Below, piece after piece: positions 11,303 through 21,624 of a stretch of DNA of 64,000 nucleotides; positions within the stretch are counted from its first letter, which is position 1, and the number at the start of each line of letters is the position of its first letter. Under the pieces are notes generated by a model. That model saw nothing but the letters and a program-made list of their open reading frames with translations. It searched no databases and was not told where the DNA came from. The stretch lies in the NCBI GenBank assembly GCA_035578175.1, contig JAQMRL010000003.1:61116672-61180671 (forward strand). Reading direction: 5' to 3'. Source of the DNA: Catonia carolina (Eukaryota; Arthropoda; Insecta; Hemiptera; Achilidae). A program made the translations under genes and the position numbers.

Positions 11303-11735
11303 CAGTTTCTTGTTCTATCGCATCATGTTCTAATTCTTTTCCCCTGTAGAGTTGGTTTACGTATTCCTTCCATCTTTCAGCTCTCTCTTGGCCGTTCAAC
11401 AATGGTTTGCCACCTGCGCTTTGTAAATTAACAGCTTTCATCTTTCGTTCTCCAAAGTTTTTCCTTATTTTTCTGTAAGCTGCGTCCACTTTACCAACTG
11501 CCATTTTACTTTCAATGTCCGTACATTTCGCTCTGATCCACTCTTCCTTCGCTTTCTTACACCTTTTGTTTATGGTATTTCTCAAGTAGCAATATTGCCT
11601 TTTACCTCTCTCGTCCTTTGCGTTTTTATATTTTCTTCGCTCATCCATCAGTTCTAAAATATCATTAGTAATCCACGGTTTCCTACCTCTTCTTTTAGTA
11701 TGTCCTAACCATTCTTCCGCTGCTTTCACTACCAC
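11256..11735 (-). pseudogene. Linker region of L1 copy B polyprotein
   Basis: This frame encodes the segment between endonuclease and RT: VVKAAEEWLGHTKRRGRKPW, then ITNDILELMDERRKYKNAKD, KMAVGKVDAAYRKIRKNFGE and RWKEYVNQLYRGKELEHDAI. It ends in residues from the inserted SINE tail. Copy A has the same segment at 4348-4590, and the two copies together show that one ORF was split by the insertion. Confidence 0.8.
11260..11290 (-). repeat. Very short SINE-tail insertion inside L1 copy B
   Basis: The insert reads CAGTCGGACGTAAAACC followed by an A run, and is absent at the matching place in copy A near 4380. The same end, CAGTCGGACGTTAAACCAG plus A run, closes the S1 SINE at 49079-49259. GATCTTC flanks it on both sides, consistent with a target duplication. 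It is an extreme 5' truncation, leaving about 30 bp. The insert has its A run on the plus strand, opposite to the LINE. Confidence 0.75.
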
Positions 11736-11862
11736 CTCCTTGAAGTTTATCCACTCCTCCTCTACACTTCTTGTGCCATTACCTCTTTCTTCTATCCCTT
11801 TTTGAATACTCTCCTGGAAACGTACCTGGTTGTCTTGTTCTCTTAGTTTGTCTACATCCCAC

Positions 11863-12014
11863 CTAGCATTTCCCTGTACCTTCTTCAGTTTTTTTAAGTT
11901 TAAGCCTGCTATCCATTACTACTAAGTTATGATCACTCCCTATGTCTGCACCTGGATAGGCTTTACAGTTCATAATCTGGTTTCTGAATCTTTGTCTAAC
12001 CATTATGTAATCTA
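11863..12014 (-). pseudogene. C-terminal part of the L1 copy B endonuclease
   Basis: The minus-strand frame reads DYIMVRQRFRNQIMNCKAYP, then GADIGSDHNLVVMDSRLKL, the terminal SDH-containing motif of LINE endonucleases of this type. It is the most 5' LINE sequence retained; the truncation point is at 12014 and upstream residues come from flanking DNA. Confidence 0.8.
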
Positions 12015-12214
12015 TAATTGAATTTAAAAAAGTAAATAGTGACACCTTAAGTTGTCGAAGTACACTTAAAATTGTCTTCGACTAACTGTTATAAAATATT
12101 GCACAGCGGTAATTTGCTTTTTACTTAAGAAATTTGGCGGAGCTGTTGATGTTCAACTAACTTTTATCCCTGTCTGAGTTGTTGTTAGAATAATATTATT
12201 AGAAAGTACGAAAT

Positions 12215-12725
12215 ATACCGGGTGATTCAGAACTACACGACAATCTCTTGATAGCTTATTCAATAGGTAAAAATAAGAAAAAATGTTCATAAAAACATAG
12301 GCCCGAAAACGCTTCGTTAGGAAGTTATACAGGGTCAAAGATTTTTACGAGAATTCCGTACCCTCGGTGAAATGAGACCTTATAGACATTTTTAAGGCTA
12401 TAATGAAGAGATAAATCTGACGGTCTCTTATGTATTTTCAACTGATAAACTGAATAAATTTGGTCCCAGTAATGTACCTTCATCAGTTTTAAAGATCTCG
12501 CGTAAAGTACTAGACTTGGGGTTAAAATAACGCATTTTTGTCTCACGTGAAATTTCTTTTGTAAATGGTAAATTAAGGTACATTTTTCATTAATTAGATT
12601 TATAGAAAATACAATTCTGAAAAGATTCACGTTAATAACTTCAGAAAAAATTGAATAGGTACTAGGTATTAAAATTCAACTTTATTTAAAAACAAAACAA
12701 ATATTTTGAAAAAAGTTTTACTGCA
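12215..12725 (+). repeat. Noncoding repeat R2, copy 1
   Basis: The part at about 12575-12725 recurs with substitutions at 15042-15200: TTAGATTT(A/G)TAGAAAA, GAAAAGATTCA(C/T)GT and AACTTTATTTAAAAAC are shared. The upstream part begins with CCGGGTGATTCAGAACTACA. No coding similarity recognised. Limits are approximate. Confidence 0.55.
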
Positions 12726-12789
12726 TTAAATAATATTTTTTACTTCAGTATCTCAGCTATTTATTCACTTCGTGTAATAAACAGTGCGT

Positions 12790-14060
12790 TTGAGAAAAAA
12801 CATTATTGTTCTTCTGCTTTTTTGGATATAAGCCAGGCTTTTGATAAAGTCTGGCATAAAGGTTTACTTTTCAAAATGAAAACGCTGTTGCCTCATAATT
12901 TCTACGTAGTACAGTATTAAAATCATATCTGGATGACAGATGTTTTAGAGTAAAATTTAATGGAATTTTTAAAATTAATTCCGGCGTACCTCAAGGAAAT
13001 GTTGTTTTGTCACTGTTGTATGTTCTGTTTACTTCAGATTTACTGACTACAGAAAATACAGTTTTAGCAACTTTTGCGGATGATACTGCTGTCCTGGGTG
13101 TGGATGAAGATCCGACCGTAGCTTCACGGTATTTGCAAGATTTTCTGATATCTTTGCAAGAATGGTTACAGAAGTGGAGGAGGTGAATGAAGCTAAGTCA
13201 GTCCATGTGACATTCACTCTACGTAGACGAACGTGCCCACCAGTAGTACTTAATGACATTGTAGTGCCACAGTCAGAAGATATGAAGTACCTGGGGCTTC
13301 ATCTGGACCGCCGACTGACGTGGAAGAAACACATTTTGACGAAACGGAGACAATTGGACTTAAAATTGAGGAATATTTTTTGATTAACTGGGAGACGCCC
13401 ACAATTGTCAACCGAATCAAAACTGTTGCTATACAAGACAATATTCAAGCCGATAAGGACGTACGGGATACAACTCTGGGGGACAACAAAAAATACCAAT
13501 ATTGACATTTTAGAACGTTTTCAAAGAAACTTTTTACGATCATTTCTTAGGATACCATGGCACATACGAAACGAATACCTATATCTATAACGACATACGC
13601 CTTAACTCAGTAAGACAGGAAATAGCACGATTTAGCAAAACATACGAACAAAGACTAAACGGACATCCAAATCATCTCGCGATAAACTTACTGGACGACA
13701 GTGACTATACGTTTACAAGACTTAACAGGTACAATGAGTTGGATTTACTTAACAGATTCGAACACAATTACCTTTTTATTTGTGTGTAAATATTATTTAT
13801 TGTGCAATTAGTGTAAATGATTTATTTGTGTGCTATGTGTGTATATATTCTTTTTTTTAATTTTGAATCATTTCAAAATTAATTTTTAAAATTACAAAAC
13901 GTTATCAGTAACAATTTATTATTAATGTATAATGTTGTAAATTTGTCTTTTCTATGTTAACCTTATTACTTATTGTTCTTGTTCCTTTATAACAGAACAG
14001 ATTGTAATTTTGCTGATTGAATCAGCAAAATTGTGTAAATAAGGAAAATAAAGTATCTCA
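12790..14060 (+). mobile_element. Jockey-type LINE relic, J1
   Basis: A broken plus-strand reading gives the RT of the Jockey group: FLDISQAFDKVWHKGLL, then SGVPQGNVVLSLLYVLFTSD, the catalytic FADDTAVLG, KYLGLHLDRRLTWKKHI and TYGIQLWGTTKNTNIDILER. Frameshifts occur at several points (around 12910, 13185 and 13585) and the element is 5'-truncated before the RT fingers. The tail after about 13790 is AT-rich and ends near AATAAAGTATCTC. A related C-terminal scrap lies at 19919-20055 on the minus strand and a sister relic at 50215-50850. Confidence 0.88.
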
Positions 14061-14900
14061 GCAACTAATTTCTTATTAATGTACAAATAGACAATTATTG
14101 TTAAATACGTTGATGTTATATGTATTTAATATGCTTATTTTTTCTTTGTTTAAATTTCTTATCTAATTTATATAAAAAGCTAATTGTTTTTGTTAGAATC
14201 TTGCTAGAGGGTAACATCATTCTCCTCCTGGAATAAGACCACTGGATCGAATTGTCAACCCTAGTACCATATTTCCATCCCTCTTCTCTCATGACCTCGC
14301 ACTTTTCACTCCAATGCCTTGTCCAACTCCATATTTTAAGCCTCTCTTTTCTTTTTGCTTGTCGTTTAGTTCTTCTGTCTAATTTCGTCCTCCTGGAAAT
14401 GTTACAGAGTTGAATTGATACTTGTAATTTTGTAGTCCATCTTCTTGTTATAAATCTTCTTGGCATTGGATGGCAGTTGATGGCCGGATGAAAATCAATT
14501 GCTGGACTAGGTTTAACCAATCCAATCCTTATACATATAGATAACCCTCCAACCTACTTCTATATGTACAGTGTTGAACCCTAAAACCAGGCTAGAGAAT
14601 GATATCACCTTCGTAACAAGATTATGTTTTAAGAATTAACTGTCAGACAAATTTTTTTAATAAATTGTGAAATAGTATTGCAAAATTTCATAAAATTACA
14701 AAATATTGCGATAACATTTTACGTTCTTCACCTATCAAGATATAAAATTTAAACGAAATATTTTTAGTTACCTTAGAAACTACATTAATTATTTTTAAAT
14801 CCTACTGTTATTTAGATTTAATTAGAATTTACACTTTTAAACGAACTGCGAGTGTTTTTGTTCTCTAGTACAGGTCTAAATTTTAGACTACGTTAGGTGG
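14061..14900. other. AT-rich stretch with one unrecognised minus-strand frame
   Basis: The minus-strand frame 14116-14520 (134 residues) is rich in Arg, Lys and Trp (SWTRHWSEKCEVMREEGWKY). I do not recognise it. It may be a retroelement tail, since it sits between LINE relics. No other feature is visible. Confidence 0.35.
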
Positions 14901-14904
14901 CTTT

Positions 14905-15040
14905 ATACGTTTCTGGAAGATTTTTTTACAACCCATATTCTCAGCATTCGCTCACTGTAGGTGTTTCTCCTTTCTTTTGTCCAACTGGTTTGTTTTTGTT
15001 GTTCATGGAAGCCCTTAAAGTCCGTAGTTAGTTACCTTGG
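14905..15040 (-). repeat. LINE L3 3' fragment
   Basis: Read on the minus strand it aligns with the tail at about 9270-9410: GACTTTAAGGGCTTC, then a WTKERRNTYSERMLRIW-like peptide. It is truncated at both sides and noncoding now. Confidence 0.65.
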
Positions 15041-15041
15041 T

Positions 15042-15200
15042 AAATTAAGGTGTATTTTTTCTTAATTAGATTTGTAGAAAAATTAATTTTGAAAAGATTC
15101 ATGTAAATTACTAAAGAAAAAGTTGAATGTTAGATATATAAATTATTTAACTTTATTTAAAAACAAAACAAACCAATTGTGAAAAAACTTAACTCCATAA
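15042..15200 (+). repeat. Noncoding repeat R2, copy 2
   Basis: Matches 12575-12725 in the same orientation, with TTTGAAAAGATTCATGT and AACTTTATTTAAAAAC as anchors. It abuts the tandem array that follows. Confidence 0.6.
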
Positions 15201-15214
15201 AATACTAACTAAAA

Positions 15215-16590
15215 CCGAATTTCAGTTTTTGGGGGCTACCGTTTTCAGGTTTTCCTATCTTTACACCTTCAAAACGGTTTTTTAGGAAACTTTTTATTAG
15301 CAAAACGTTACAGGTACTTATAGCATCACAGGTAATTTTTTAAATTTTAAAAAGCGGTCCAATGGGGGGGGGTTGCTACCCCATCCAAAAAGGGATTGTA
15401 GCCCTTAACTTGCCGGTTCGGTGAGAAAAATCAAAAAACAAAATTTCGGCTTTTTGGGGTTTGCAGTTTTCATATTGCTCTTTCTTTACACCTTCAAAAT
15501 GGGTTATTTAGACAAATTTATATTTATAAGCAGTTACACGTACCAGTAGCATCACGGGTAATTTTCCAAATTTTAAATCAGGGTCCTACGGGGCTCGCTA
15601 CCCTTATCCAAAAGATATGAAATGTTTCAATTTTTATAATACAATAAGTCTTTTGACGGCATGTTTTTTGGCGTTAAAGTTACGTAAAAATTTGGTAACC
15701 CGAAAATGTTCAGGTCACACCCTCTTTCCTTGGGTTGGGGTTATATTTCTTTATCTCCTAAACTGTGAATAATAGGGACAAAATGCATGAACCTGTTCTT
15801 TGCCCCACAAAATGTAATTCAAGATTATATAACCAAAGTTGCCCTTAACATATCGGTTCGCTGAGTAAACTACAAAAACCAAATTTCGGTTTTTTGGGGC
15901 TTGAGATTTTCAGGTTTTCCTATCTCTACACATTCAGAACGGTTTTTTGGGAAATTTTTATTAGCAAAGTTTACAGGTACTTATAGCATCACGGTTTTTT
16001 TAAATTTTAGATCGGGGTCCAATAGCGGTTGCTACCGCTATCCAAAAATTATGAAATTCCTCAATTTTCAGAATACAAAATATATTTTAACGGCATGTTT
16101 TTGACGTTAAAAGTTAAATAAAAATTTGGTAACGCGAAAACTTTTAGGTTCAACCCCCTTATCTTTGGTAGCGGGTAGTATTTTTTACCTCCTGAACGGT
16201 GCTCCGTAGAGAAAAAGTATACAGAATCTTTTTTGTGCCTCTCCCAAAGTACTTCAAGGCCATGTAGCTTAAGTTGCCCTTAACGTAATTGTTCGCTGAG
16301 AGAACTCAAAACACTAGCATTTCGGCTTTTAGGGCTTGCCGTTTTATGTTTTTCTTTCTTTACACCTTCACAACGGTTTTTTCGCTAATGTTTGTTGACA
16401 AAATGTTACACATACCCATAGAGTCACGAAGAATTTATTAAAGATTATATCAGGGTCCTATAGTGATTGCTACCCCAAAAACTTTTTTAAAATTTTCTGA
16501 ATACAAATAATCTTTTAACGGCATGTTATTTAGCGAAGAAAATTACATAAAAATTTGGTTACCCGAAGATTTCCAGATCGCATGAGAAAA
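15215..16590 (+). repeat. Four-unit tandem array, period about 437 bp
   Basis: Units are recognised by AATTTC(A/G)G(T/C)TTTT near 15217, 15443, 15881 and 16317, followed in each by CTTTACACCTTC or a variant, then ACGGTTTTTT and CAGGGTCCTA-like motifs, and by TTGCCCTTAAC at the unit end. The first unit has lost about half its length; units 2-4 give a spacing of 434-438 bp. Units are well diverged, so the array is old. No coding frame runs across it. It could be a small satellite or a tandem segment of a larger element. Confidence 0.85.
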
Positions 16591-16619
16591 CGAAAAACTC
16601 TAAGTATCATACATTCAAA

Positions 16620-16745
16620 CCTCAACATTCAAAGTTGAAATTTTGAAATTTTAATCATTGACCTATAACTCCAAAACCTTCAAATTTTTAATTTTGAAAC
16701 TTCAAACTTCATCTTTAAACTTTCATATCTTCAAATATCAAAATA
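16620..16745. repeat. Degenerate TTCAAA/TTGAAA low-complexity tract
   Basis: Short phrases such as TTCAAACTTC, TTGAAATTTTG and CTTCAAAT recur with a loose period of 8-15 nt. This is probably simple-sequence decay next to the tandem array. Confidence 0.5.
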
Positions 16746-16859
16746 TTGTGATCCACCCAACCCCTTTTAGCGGCTGAACTTCACCTTGTGGCAAGTGGTT
16801 CTGCTCCACTTATAAATTCTGATCCACCTACCCCTCTAAGGCCGAGACACGTAAGCGGC

Positions 16860-16965
16860 GCGAAGCACCGCAGGAGTGGCGAGTGTTTTATTACTAATGT
16901 TAGGTTTATTATGATTTATTTGCATTGGCAAGAGAAAGTTGTGTGAGTGTTTCACACCAGGTTTT
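16860..16965 (+). repeat. R1 repeat, 3' end only (copy F)
   Basis: Ends with TTTGCATTGGCAAGAGAAAG and TTGTGTGAGTGTTTCACACC, the terminal signature shared with R1 copies near 39118, 47565, 54984 and, inverted, 58727 and 63212. The end contains a short stem, GTGTGA with TCACAC. Confidence 0.7.
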
Positions 16966-16985
16966 ATAGCTTTGAATCGTTCGGG

Positions 16986-17790
16986 TGTACTTTTTTAGCA
17001 TTTTATCTAGAGAAAATCGTTAGTTTTCGGTTTGTGTAATATTTGCCTCCATTTCGTGTTATTGGAACCGTATTTATCTGAATTATTTCTGTTATTGGTG
17101 ATGTTATTCGAATTCACGGTTATATGGTTATTCTCGATAGTTGTACACGGCTCATAACCAACGCTGTTACTCGATTGCAGAGTAGCTTTACTTAACACAA
17201 AAACAATTATGTTCGTTGATCTTTTCTTGGAATAGTTTAAAACATAAAGTAAACTACTTCTGGTGAGCACAATGAAACTCTGTACCAGAAGACATCATTT
17301 TAAAGAAAATATTCAATATTTTAGTACAATTAACAATAACTAATGACCGAACAAAGAAAAAGTATAATGTGGATTTACAACTAGTGCCAATACTCACGTT
17401 ATTACATAAATAGTAGGCCTGCTAATAGTTATTACCTATATCGCAGTTGAAAAGGCGATATAGCCAGCGCGATAAATGTTATACAAATGATATACGAATT
17501 TGACGCAATAGTGATGTTCATTTGTAAAAAATATACGCTGGACGCAGCAACCACTCAGTTTAGACGGAGTTAATAATGCTGGTGAAATAAAACTAATTTT
17601 TCTCATTCTTATTATTCATGTTATACGTGAATACTTGGCTAAATTCGAAATTGAAGCCTATAAGGCTGCACCCCTATATCTCTTTTCATAAATTAATATA
17701 CATAGCTCCTTAAGGTGGACGCCACAGAGTGGGAATCCGAAAAGACGTCACAACGATGGTGAGATGTTATAAATGTATACACGTTTACAG
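16986..17790. other. AT-rich stretch, nothing certain
   Basis: Contains a minus-strand frame at 17007-17270 with an Asn-rich segment (NSNNITNNRNNSDKYGSNN) that I do not recognise, and a small stem ATATCG/CGATAT near 17440-17465. No gene can be supported. Confidence 0.35.
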
Positions 17791-17794
17791 GCCC

Positions 17795-18420
17795 CCTGAA
17801 CGTGTGAAAAAATATCTCAAGAACGGAAGAGCGTGCGAAGTTGAAACTGAACTTAATTTTGGTAGGTACCACTACCGCGAATAAACATTTTCATCATAAT
17901 CAGTCAACCGAAAGTAGTAATTTATCGTACAATTTTTCACTTTCTTGCGATTTTCTCAAAACTAACTCCTACATTTTTCTAAATCCTAATGCTACATTTT
18001 TTTATGCTCAACAAGCTAAGGTAAGCGCCATATTTGCTGAAATTTTTGGGGGAAATAGTAAAAAAGTATTGTTCTTTAAGATTGCAGCCTTAATATATAT
18101 ACTTTTAGAGCAAACACGTATGTAATAAATGTTGTAGAAAAATTAAAAACCTACAACTTAGATTTCAACATCTTTTTGTACAACGGCGTTAATTATTTAT
18201 TTACCGTCAATTAGTGATTTTCTGTAGTTCTTTCATCAAAATCGGTAAAAGAAAATGGTATTTTTTTAATATTGAGGCCTTTGTATGCATTTACGATACA
18301 AGTACCCATATAAAGTTATGGAGAATTAAAAACTCTTCAACTTTTTGTTCAAGCACTTTTTTCTGCGGAGCGTCAGTTAGTAATTTCCTGAATTTAGTAA
18401 GTTGTAGCTACAGATATTGA
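17795..18420 (+). repeat. R1 repeat, diverged 3'-truncated copy E
   Basis: Starts at AATATCTCAAGAACGGA and keeps the phrases ATTTTCATCATAATC, TTGCGATTTTCTCAAAAC and GTTGTAGA...CTACAAC (the hairpin near 18132-18157). It is the most diverged R1 copy in the window and lacks the terminal TTTGCATTGGCAAG segment. Confidence 0.75.
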
Positions 18421-18424
18421 TTAT

Positions 18425-18995
18425 CATTTTGTATTGTTTACTAATGATTTTTGTAGATAGATATGTTTAATTTTTTACGTTGGCGTAAGAGGCCAGATTT
18501 TGGTTTTATTTGAAACAGTGTTGCTTTCGTTAATGGGTGACTGAATTATTTCTCCAAGTAATAATACACTATTCTAATTGAAAACATTCTTACGATTTAC
18601 AAATATTGGTAATAGGAGAAAGAACTGGCTTTGTTTGTACAATACTACAGCAGTTCTAAAATTCTATTTCAATGATATAACTAAATTGTGTGTATATTTA
18701 AAGCAGTGACTGACTGAAATGTTTCATAAAATGTACTACGCTTATCGGCTAGGTTAGGCTAGATAGGTTTCAATATTAAAAGTTATTCCTTACTTTCTCA
18801 GAAATCTACCTGATATATGAAAAGAGTATACCATTCTTCATGTGGCAGGTAGACGATCGGTAAATAGGGTAGTTTTATTACCTTTTATTACAATGCTGTC
18901 ATAAATTACTCAAGCCGTCGGTGATTTATCAAAAAGAGTTGTACAAACTTTTATGACACCTACCTACTAAGTACCTCGTTATTGGAATTATCTTC
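18425..18995. other. AT-rich stretch, nothing recognised
   Basis: No ORF or repeat similarity that I can support. Confidence 0.5.
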
Positions 18996-18999
18996 CATT

Positions 19000-19081
19000 G
19001 TGCCTAGTTTTGGCCCATTCGGTAACCTGGCCCATTCGGTACCCACTCGTTGATGCGACGTTAAATAAATAAATAAAATAT
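19000..19081 (+). repeat. SINE S1-type tail with a short tandem duplication
   Basis: GTTGATGCGACGTTAAATAA and a TAAA run match the tail of the S1 copy at 34867-35063. Just before it the 12-mer GGCCCATTCGGT is duplicated. Confidence 0.6.
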
Positions 19082-19600
19082 AAGAATTTTAAATAAAATA
19101 AGATTTCTGTAATGCGGAACTTACACGATCAATATTCGAGCAGGGTGTATCTACGTGGTTTTGCCCGTTATTTGTCGAATTTTACCTTCCAAACATGGAT
19201 AATTGTAAAAAGCTTGCATAGCTATTATTTTGGTGCTACTCATCGAGTGAAACAAAAACACTAGATGAAGGAATGGTTGAAAAAGAGAGATGAACATTCT
19301 CATCTAGTACTGAGAAAGGAAATCAGCCTCAGCGATGTTGACGATTTCAAGAACTACTTCCGGATGGAGGAAGTACCTTTAACAAATTTTATTACAGATG
19401 GTTGAACCATTTACGAAACAAGAGGAGATAAATATGTGAGAAAATAAAAGTGTCAGGGAAAGATTAGCCTTAACCCTGAAGTACTTTCTGAGGCCTTACT
19501 GAGGTCACAGGAAGAAATTTTGTAAATTAAATTTAGTAAATGGGTCGGTCATTTTCATCATTTGTTCTTCACCGGTGCGTGACTTAACGGAAAATGAGAA
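19082..19600. other. Stretch without recognised features
   Basis: Less extreme AT content than its neighbours, with no supported ORF or RNA gene. Confidence 0.45.
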
Positions 19601-19604
19601 TTTG

Positions 19605-19800
19605 ATGGAAATATTGACGTCGCTCCTATAAGGTCATTAGTATTGACAATATCTCCTCCAATTTCTAGTTTTGATGCTCGAAAATCAGAAAATCCGGATT
19701 TCTGTCAATACTTCATCAATATTGACCGTCAATCCAGATTAATCACCTTACTTGGTCAATATTATTGTCAATATGCTAACGTATTGTCAATATTATGAAT
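19605..19800. repeat. Cluster of TTGACAATA/TATTGTCAAT motifs
   Basis: Within about 190 bp the core TCAATA or its complement TATTGA occurs at least eight times, on both strands, for example GTATTGACAATATC near 19639 and TATTGTCAATATTATG near 19784. Spacing is irregular. The cluster leads directly into the palindrome at 19805. Confidence 0.65.
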
Positions 19801-19804
19801 CGTG

Positions 19805-19869
19805 TAAGGTCCGCATAATGAAGTTTAAAGGTTAATAATTAACCTTTAAACTTCATTATGCGGACCTTA
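19805..19869. repeat. Perfect 65-bp palindrome
   Basis: Arms of 32 nt (19805-19836 and 19838-19869) are exact reverse complements around one central base. The arm begins TAAGGTCCGCATAATGAAGT. No ORF; function unknown. Perfect identity implies recent formation or gene-conversion maintenance, or two transposon ends placed head to head. Confidence 0.95.
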
Positions 19870-19918
19870 ATGTCCTATAATGATTATCATTATCAAATCT
19901 CCTACTCCAGTCAAACGC

Positions 19919-20055
19919 ATCGTATCTGTTGAATCTTGTAAAGATGTAGTCGCTGTTGCCCAGTAAGTTTAACGTGAAATAATTCGTATGTCCAATCTTT
20001 GTTCGTATGTTTTGCTAAATTGTGTAATTTCCTGTCTTACTGAATTAAGTCTTAA
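19919..20055 (-). repeat. Jockey-type LINE C-terminal scrap, J3
   Basis: On the minus strand, CAGTAAGACAGGAAAT, AGCAAAACATACGAACAAAG and AAACTTACTGG line up with J1 at 13605-13700. About 135 bp survive. Confidence 0.8.
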
Positions 20056-20422
20056 GTAGTTTAATAACTGTTTAACAACAAAATAGTTGCATTAATCGTA
20101 ATCCCCAGCTCTATTAACTCCACAAGAAACACAACGAGGAGGTTCAAGAAAACATCAAAACTCATTTAAATTCATAAACCGTAACATTTTATGAAAGTCG
20201 TATTTGGAAAACTCGTCCACAGGTAGACTTACGAATGCTTTAATCGTCAACGTGATTTTGCTGAAAAGTAGCCAAAGTGTAAGTAACTTTAAGTAATAAA
20301 TAATATTTTATATATTCATTTGTCTTTTTTTTGTGGCTCATTGGATGTCGAAAAAACGACCCTAGTATTTAAATGGATTTTGTATAATAATAGAAAACTA
20401 AATAAATATTTTTCTAGTATTA

Positions 20423-21164
20423 CGAGGGTGTATTAAAAAATAATGCCTCCATTTGTATAGGCTAACTTTATTAGTAATGGATGTATTGTTTACATATTCG
20501 TGTGAAATAATAGATTAATCTGTCCCCTACTAACCAATAACTTTTCCACATAATCGCCGATAACAGCGACACATGTAAGCCAACATACAACGCTTTGGAA
20601 AATTCCGTCACGGAAGAAGTCTGAAGTTTTCGTACGGCACCATTTCCTCACCTCCTCTATCACCTCTGCATTCGAAGAGAAACGTTCCTGAAGCATCCCT
20701 TGAGATGTTCCTGAAGCTTTGGAAAGAGGAAAAAATGACAGGGCGGAAGATATGGGCTATAAAGTGGATGAGGTAAAACATCGTGAAACCCAAGCTTCTC
20801 TAGTGCTGTACGCGTTTTCAGACTTGTGTGAGGACGAGTGTTGTCATGATGAAGAATTGGTTCTTTGTTTGGATGAAGCCTACACAACCAATAGATTTGA
20901 TGGGGTACCAACATATTGTTCAGAGTTGACGTACAGCTACATTCCAAAAACTCCATATCATCACAATCCCAGTAAACGGTAATCTTGATTTTCCCGGCAG
21001 ATGGCATTTTTTAAAAATTTTCTGTTGCGGTTGTAAATCGCTGCTAGGGTGATTTGTTTACAAAGGGTTTCACTTCATGACTAACCACTTTTGAGAGTGT
21101 CTGGTCCATCATTATACTCGTAGCAGTTGTACCAATGGAGGCATTACTTTTCAATACGACCTCG
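20423..21164 (-). mobile_element. Mariner-type element, internally deleted
   Basis: The ends are inverted and near-identical: CGAGGGTGTATT and CGAGGTCGTATT, followed in both by an A-rich spacer and TAATGCCTCCATT. TA lies at 20421-20422 and 21165-21166. At 742 bp it is about half the usual 1.3 kb mariner length. It carries the transposase remnant at 20490-21007 on the minus strand. Confidence 0.9.
20490..21007 (-). pseudogene. Mariner transposase fragment with lost catalytic residue
   Basis: The minus frame 20660-21007 contains KIKITVYWDCD, then ILHHDNTRPHTSLKTRTALE (the second catalytic Asp in HHDN) and HPLYSPYLPPCHFFLFPKL. In mariners the last motif normally reads YSPDLAPSDYHLF; here the aspartates are replaced by Tyr and His, so the third catalytic residue is gone. 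The C-terminus continues in another frame (20490-20696: SSNAEVIEEVRKWCRTKTSD, then VAVIGDYVEK). The N-terminal DNA-binding half and the first catalytic motif are deleted. Confidence 0.88.
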
Positions 21165-21439
21165 TATACAAGTAAAAACAAGTCTTCACAAGTAAAAACA
21201 AAATCTAAGGCTGTTCTGAACAACCTTCGATATCAAATTAAAGCCAAATTAATTGATTGAAATTTTAAGTTGTAGACTATAGTATAGCTTAGACTGTATT
21301 ATAAAGCTAAATTAACATCCAGTGGATGAAATAAATTAAAGAAGATTTAACAGAACTTGAACTAACAAACGATCTAAAGAAAAATCCTTAAAGTACAAGC
21401 AAATAATTTACGATAAGAATAAATGACTAGGTACATGTT

Positions 21440-21620
21440 AAAACAAGAAAACTATAAGGTTTATTCAGATGAGGAAAGACAGAAAAGATCTGAAAGAATG
21501 AAAAATACTGGAAACAGAAATTAAAGAAATCCCAGAAGAACTTAAAGACAACCCAAAGCTGACTAAGTGATCCAATGCGGTCATAGAAGCAAAAAAACTA
21601 AATAAAATAAAATTAACAAT
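21440..21620 (+). repeat. LINE 3' end scrap, L3-like
   Basis: A decayed basic peptide (EERQKRSERMK) is followed by AAGTGATCCAATGCGGTCAT and an A run. The same end type, AAGTGGTCCTTTGTGGCCGT plus A run, is found at 31400-31440, so both are 3' ends of one LINE group. Confidence 0.5.
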
Positions 21621-21624
21621 TTTA

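Larger units (their letters stand above)
9735..12014 (-). mobile_element. RTE-like LINE, L1 copy B, 5'-truncated with target-site duplication
   Basis: The 11-mer TAATTGAATTT occurs at 9724-9734 and again at 12015-12025, directly flanking the element. The 3' end is a T run (the A tail on the minus strand), followed by the same GTCAGTCTCTCGACTGG as in copy A. The 5' end stops inside the endonuclease region, the usual result of incomplete reverse transcription. It is less decayed than copy A: a 519-residue RT frame survives. A small SINE-tail insertion at 11260-11290 shifts the frame. Confidence 0.92.
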
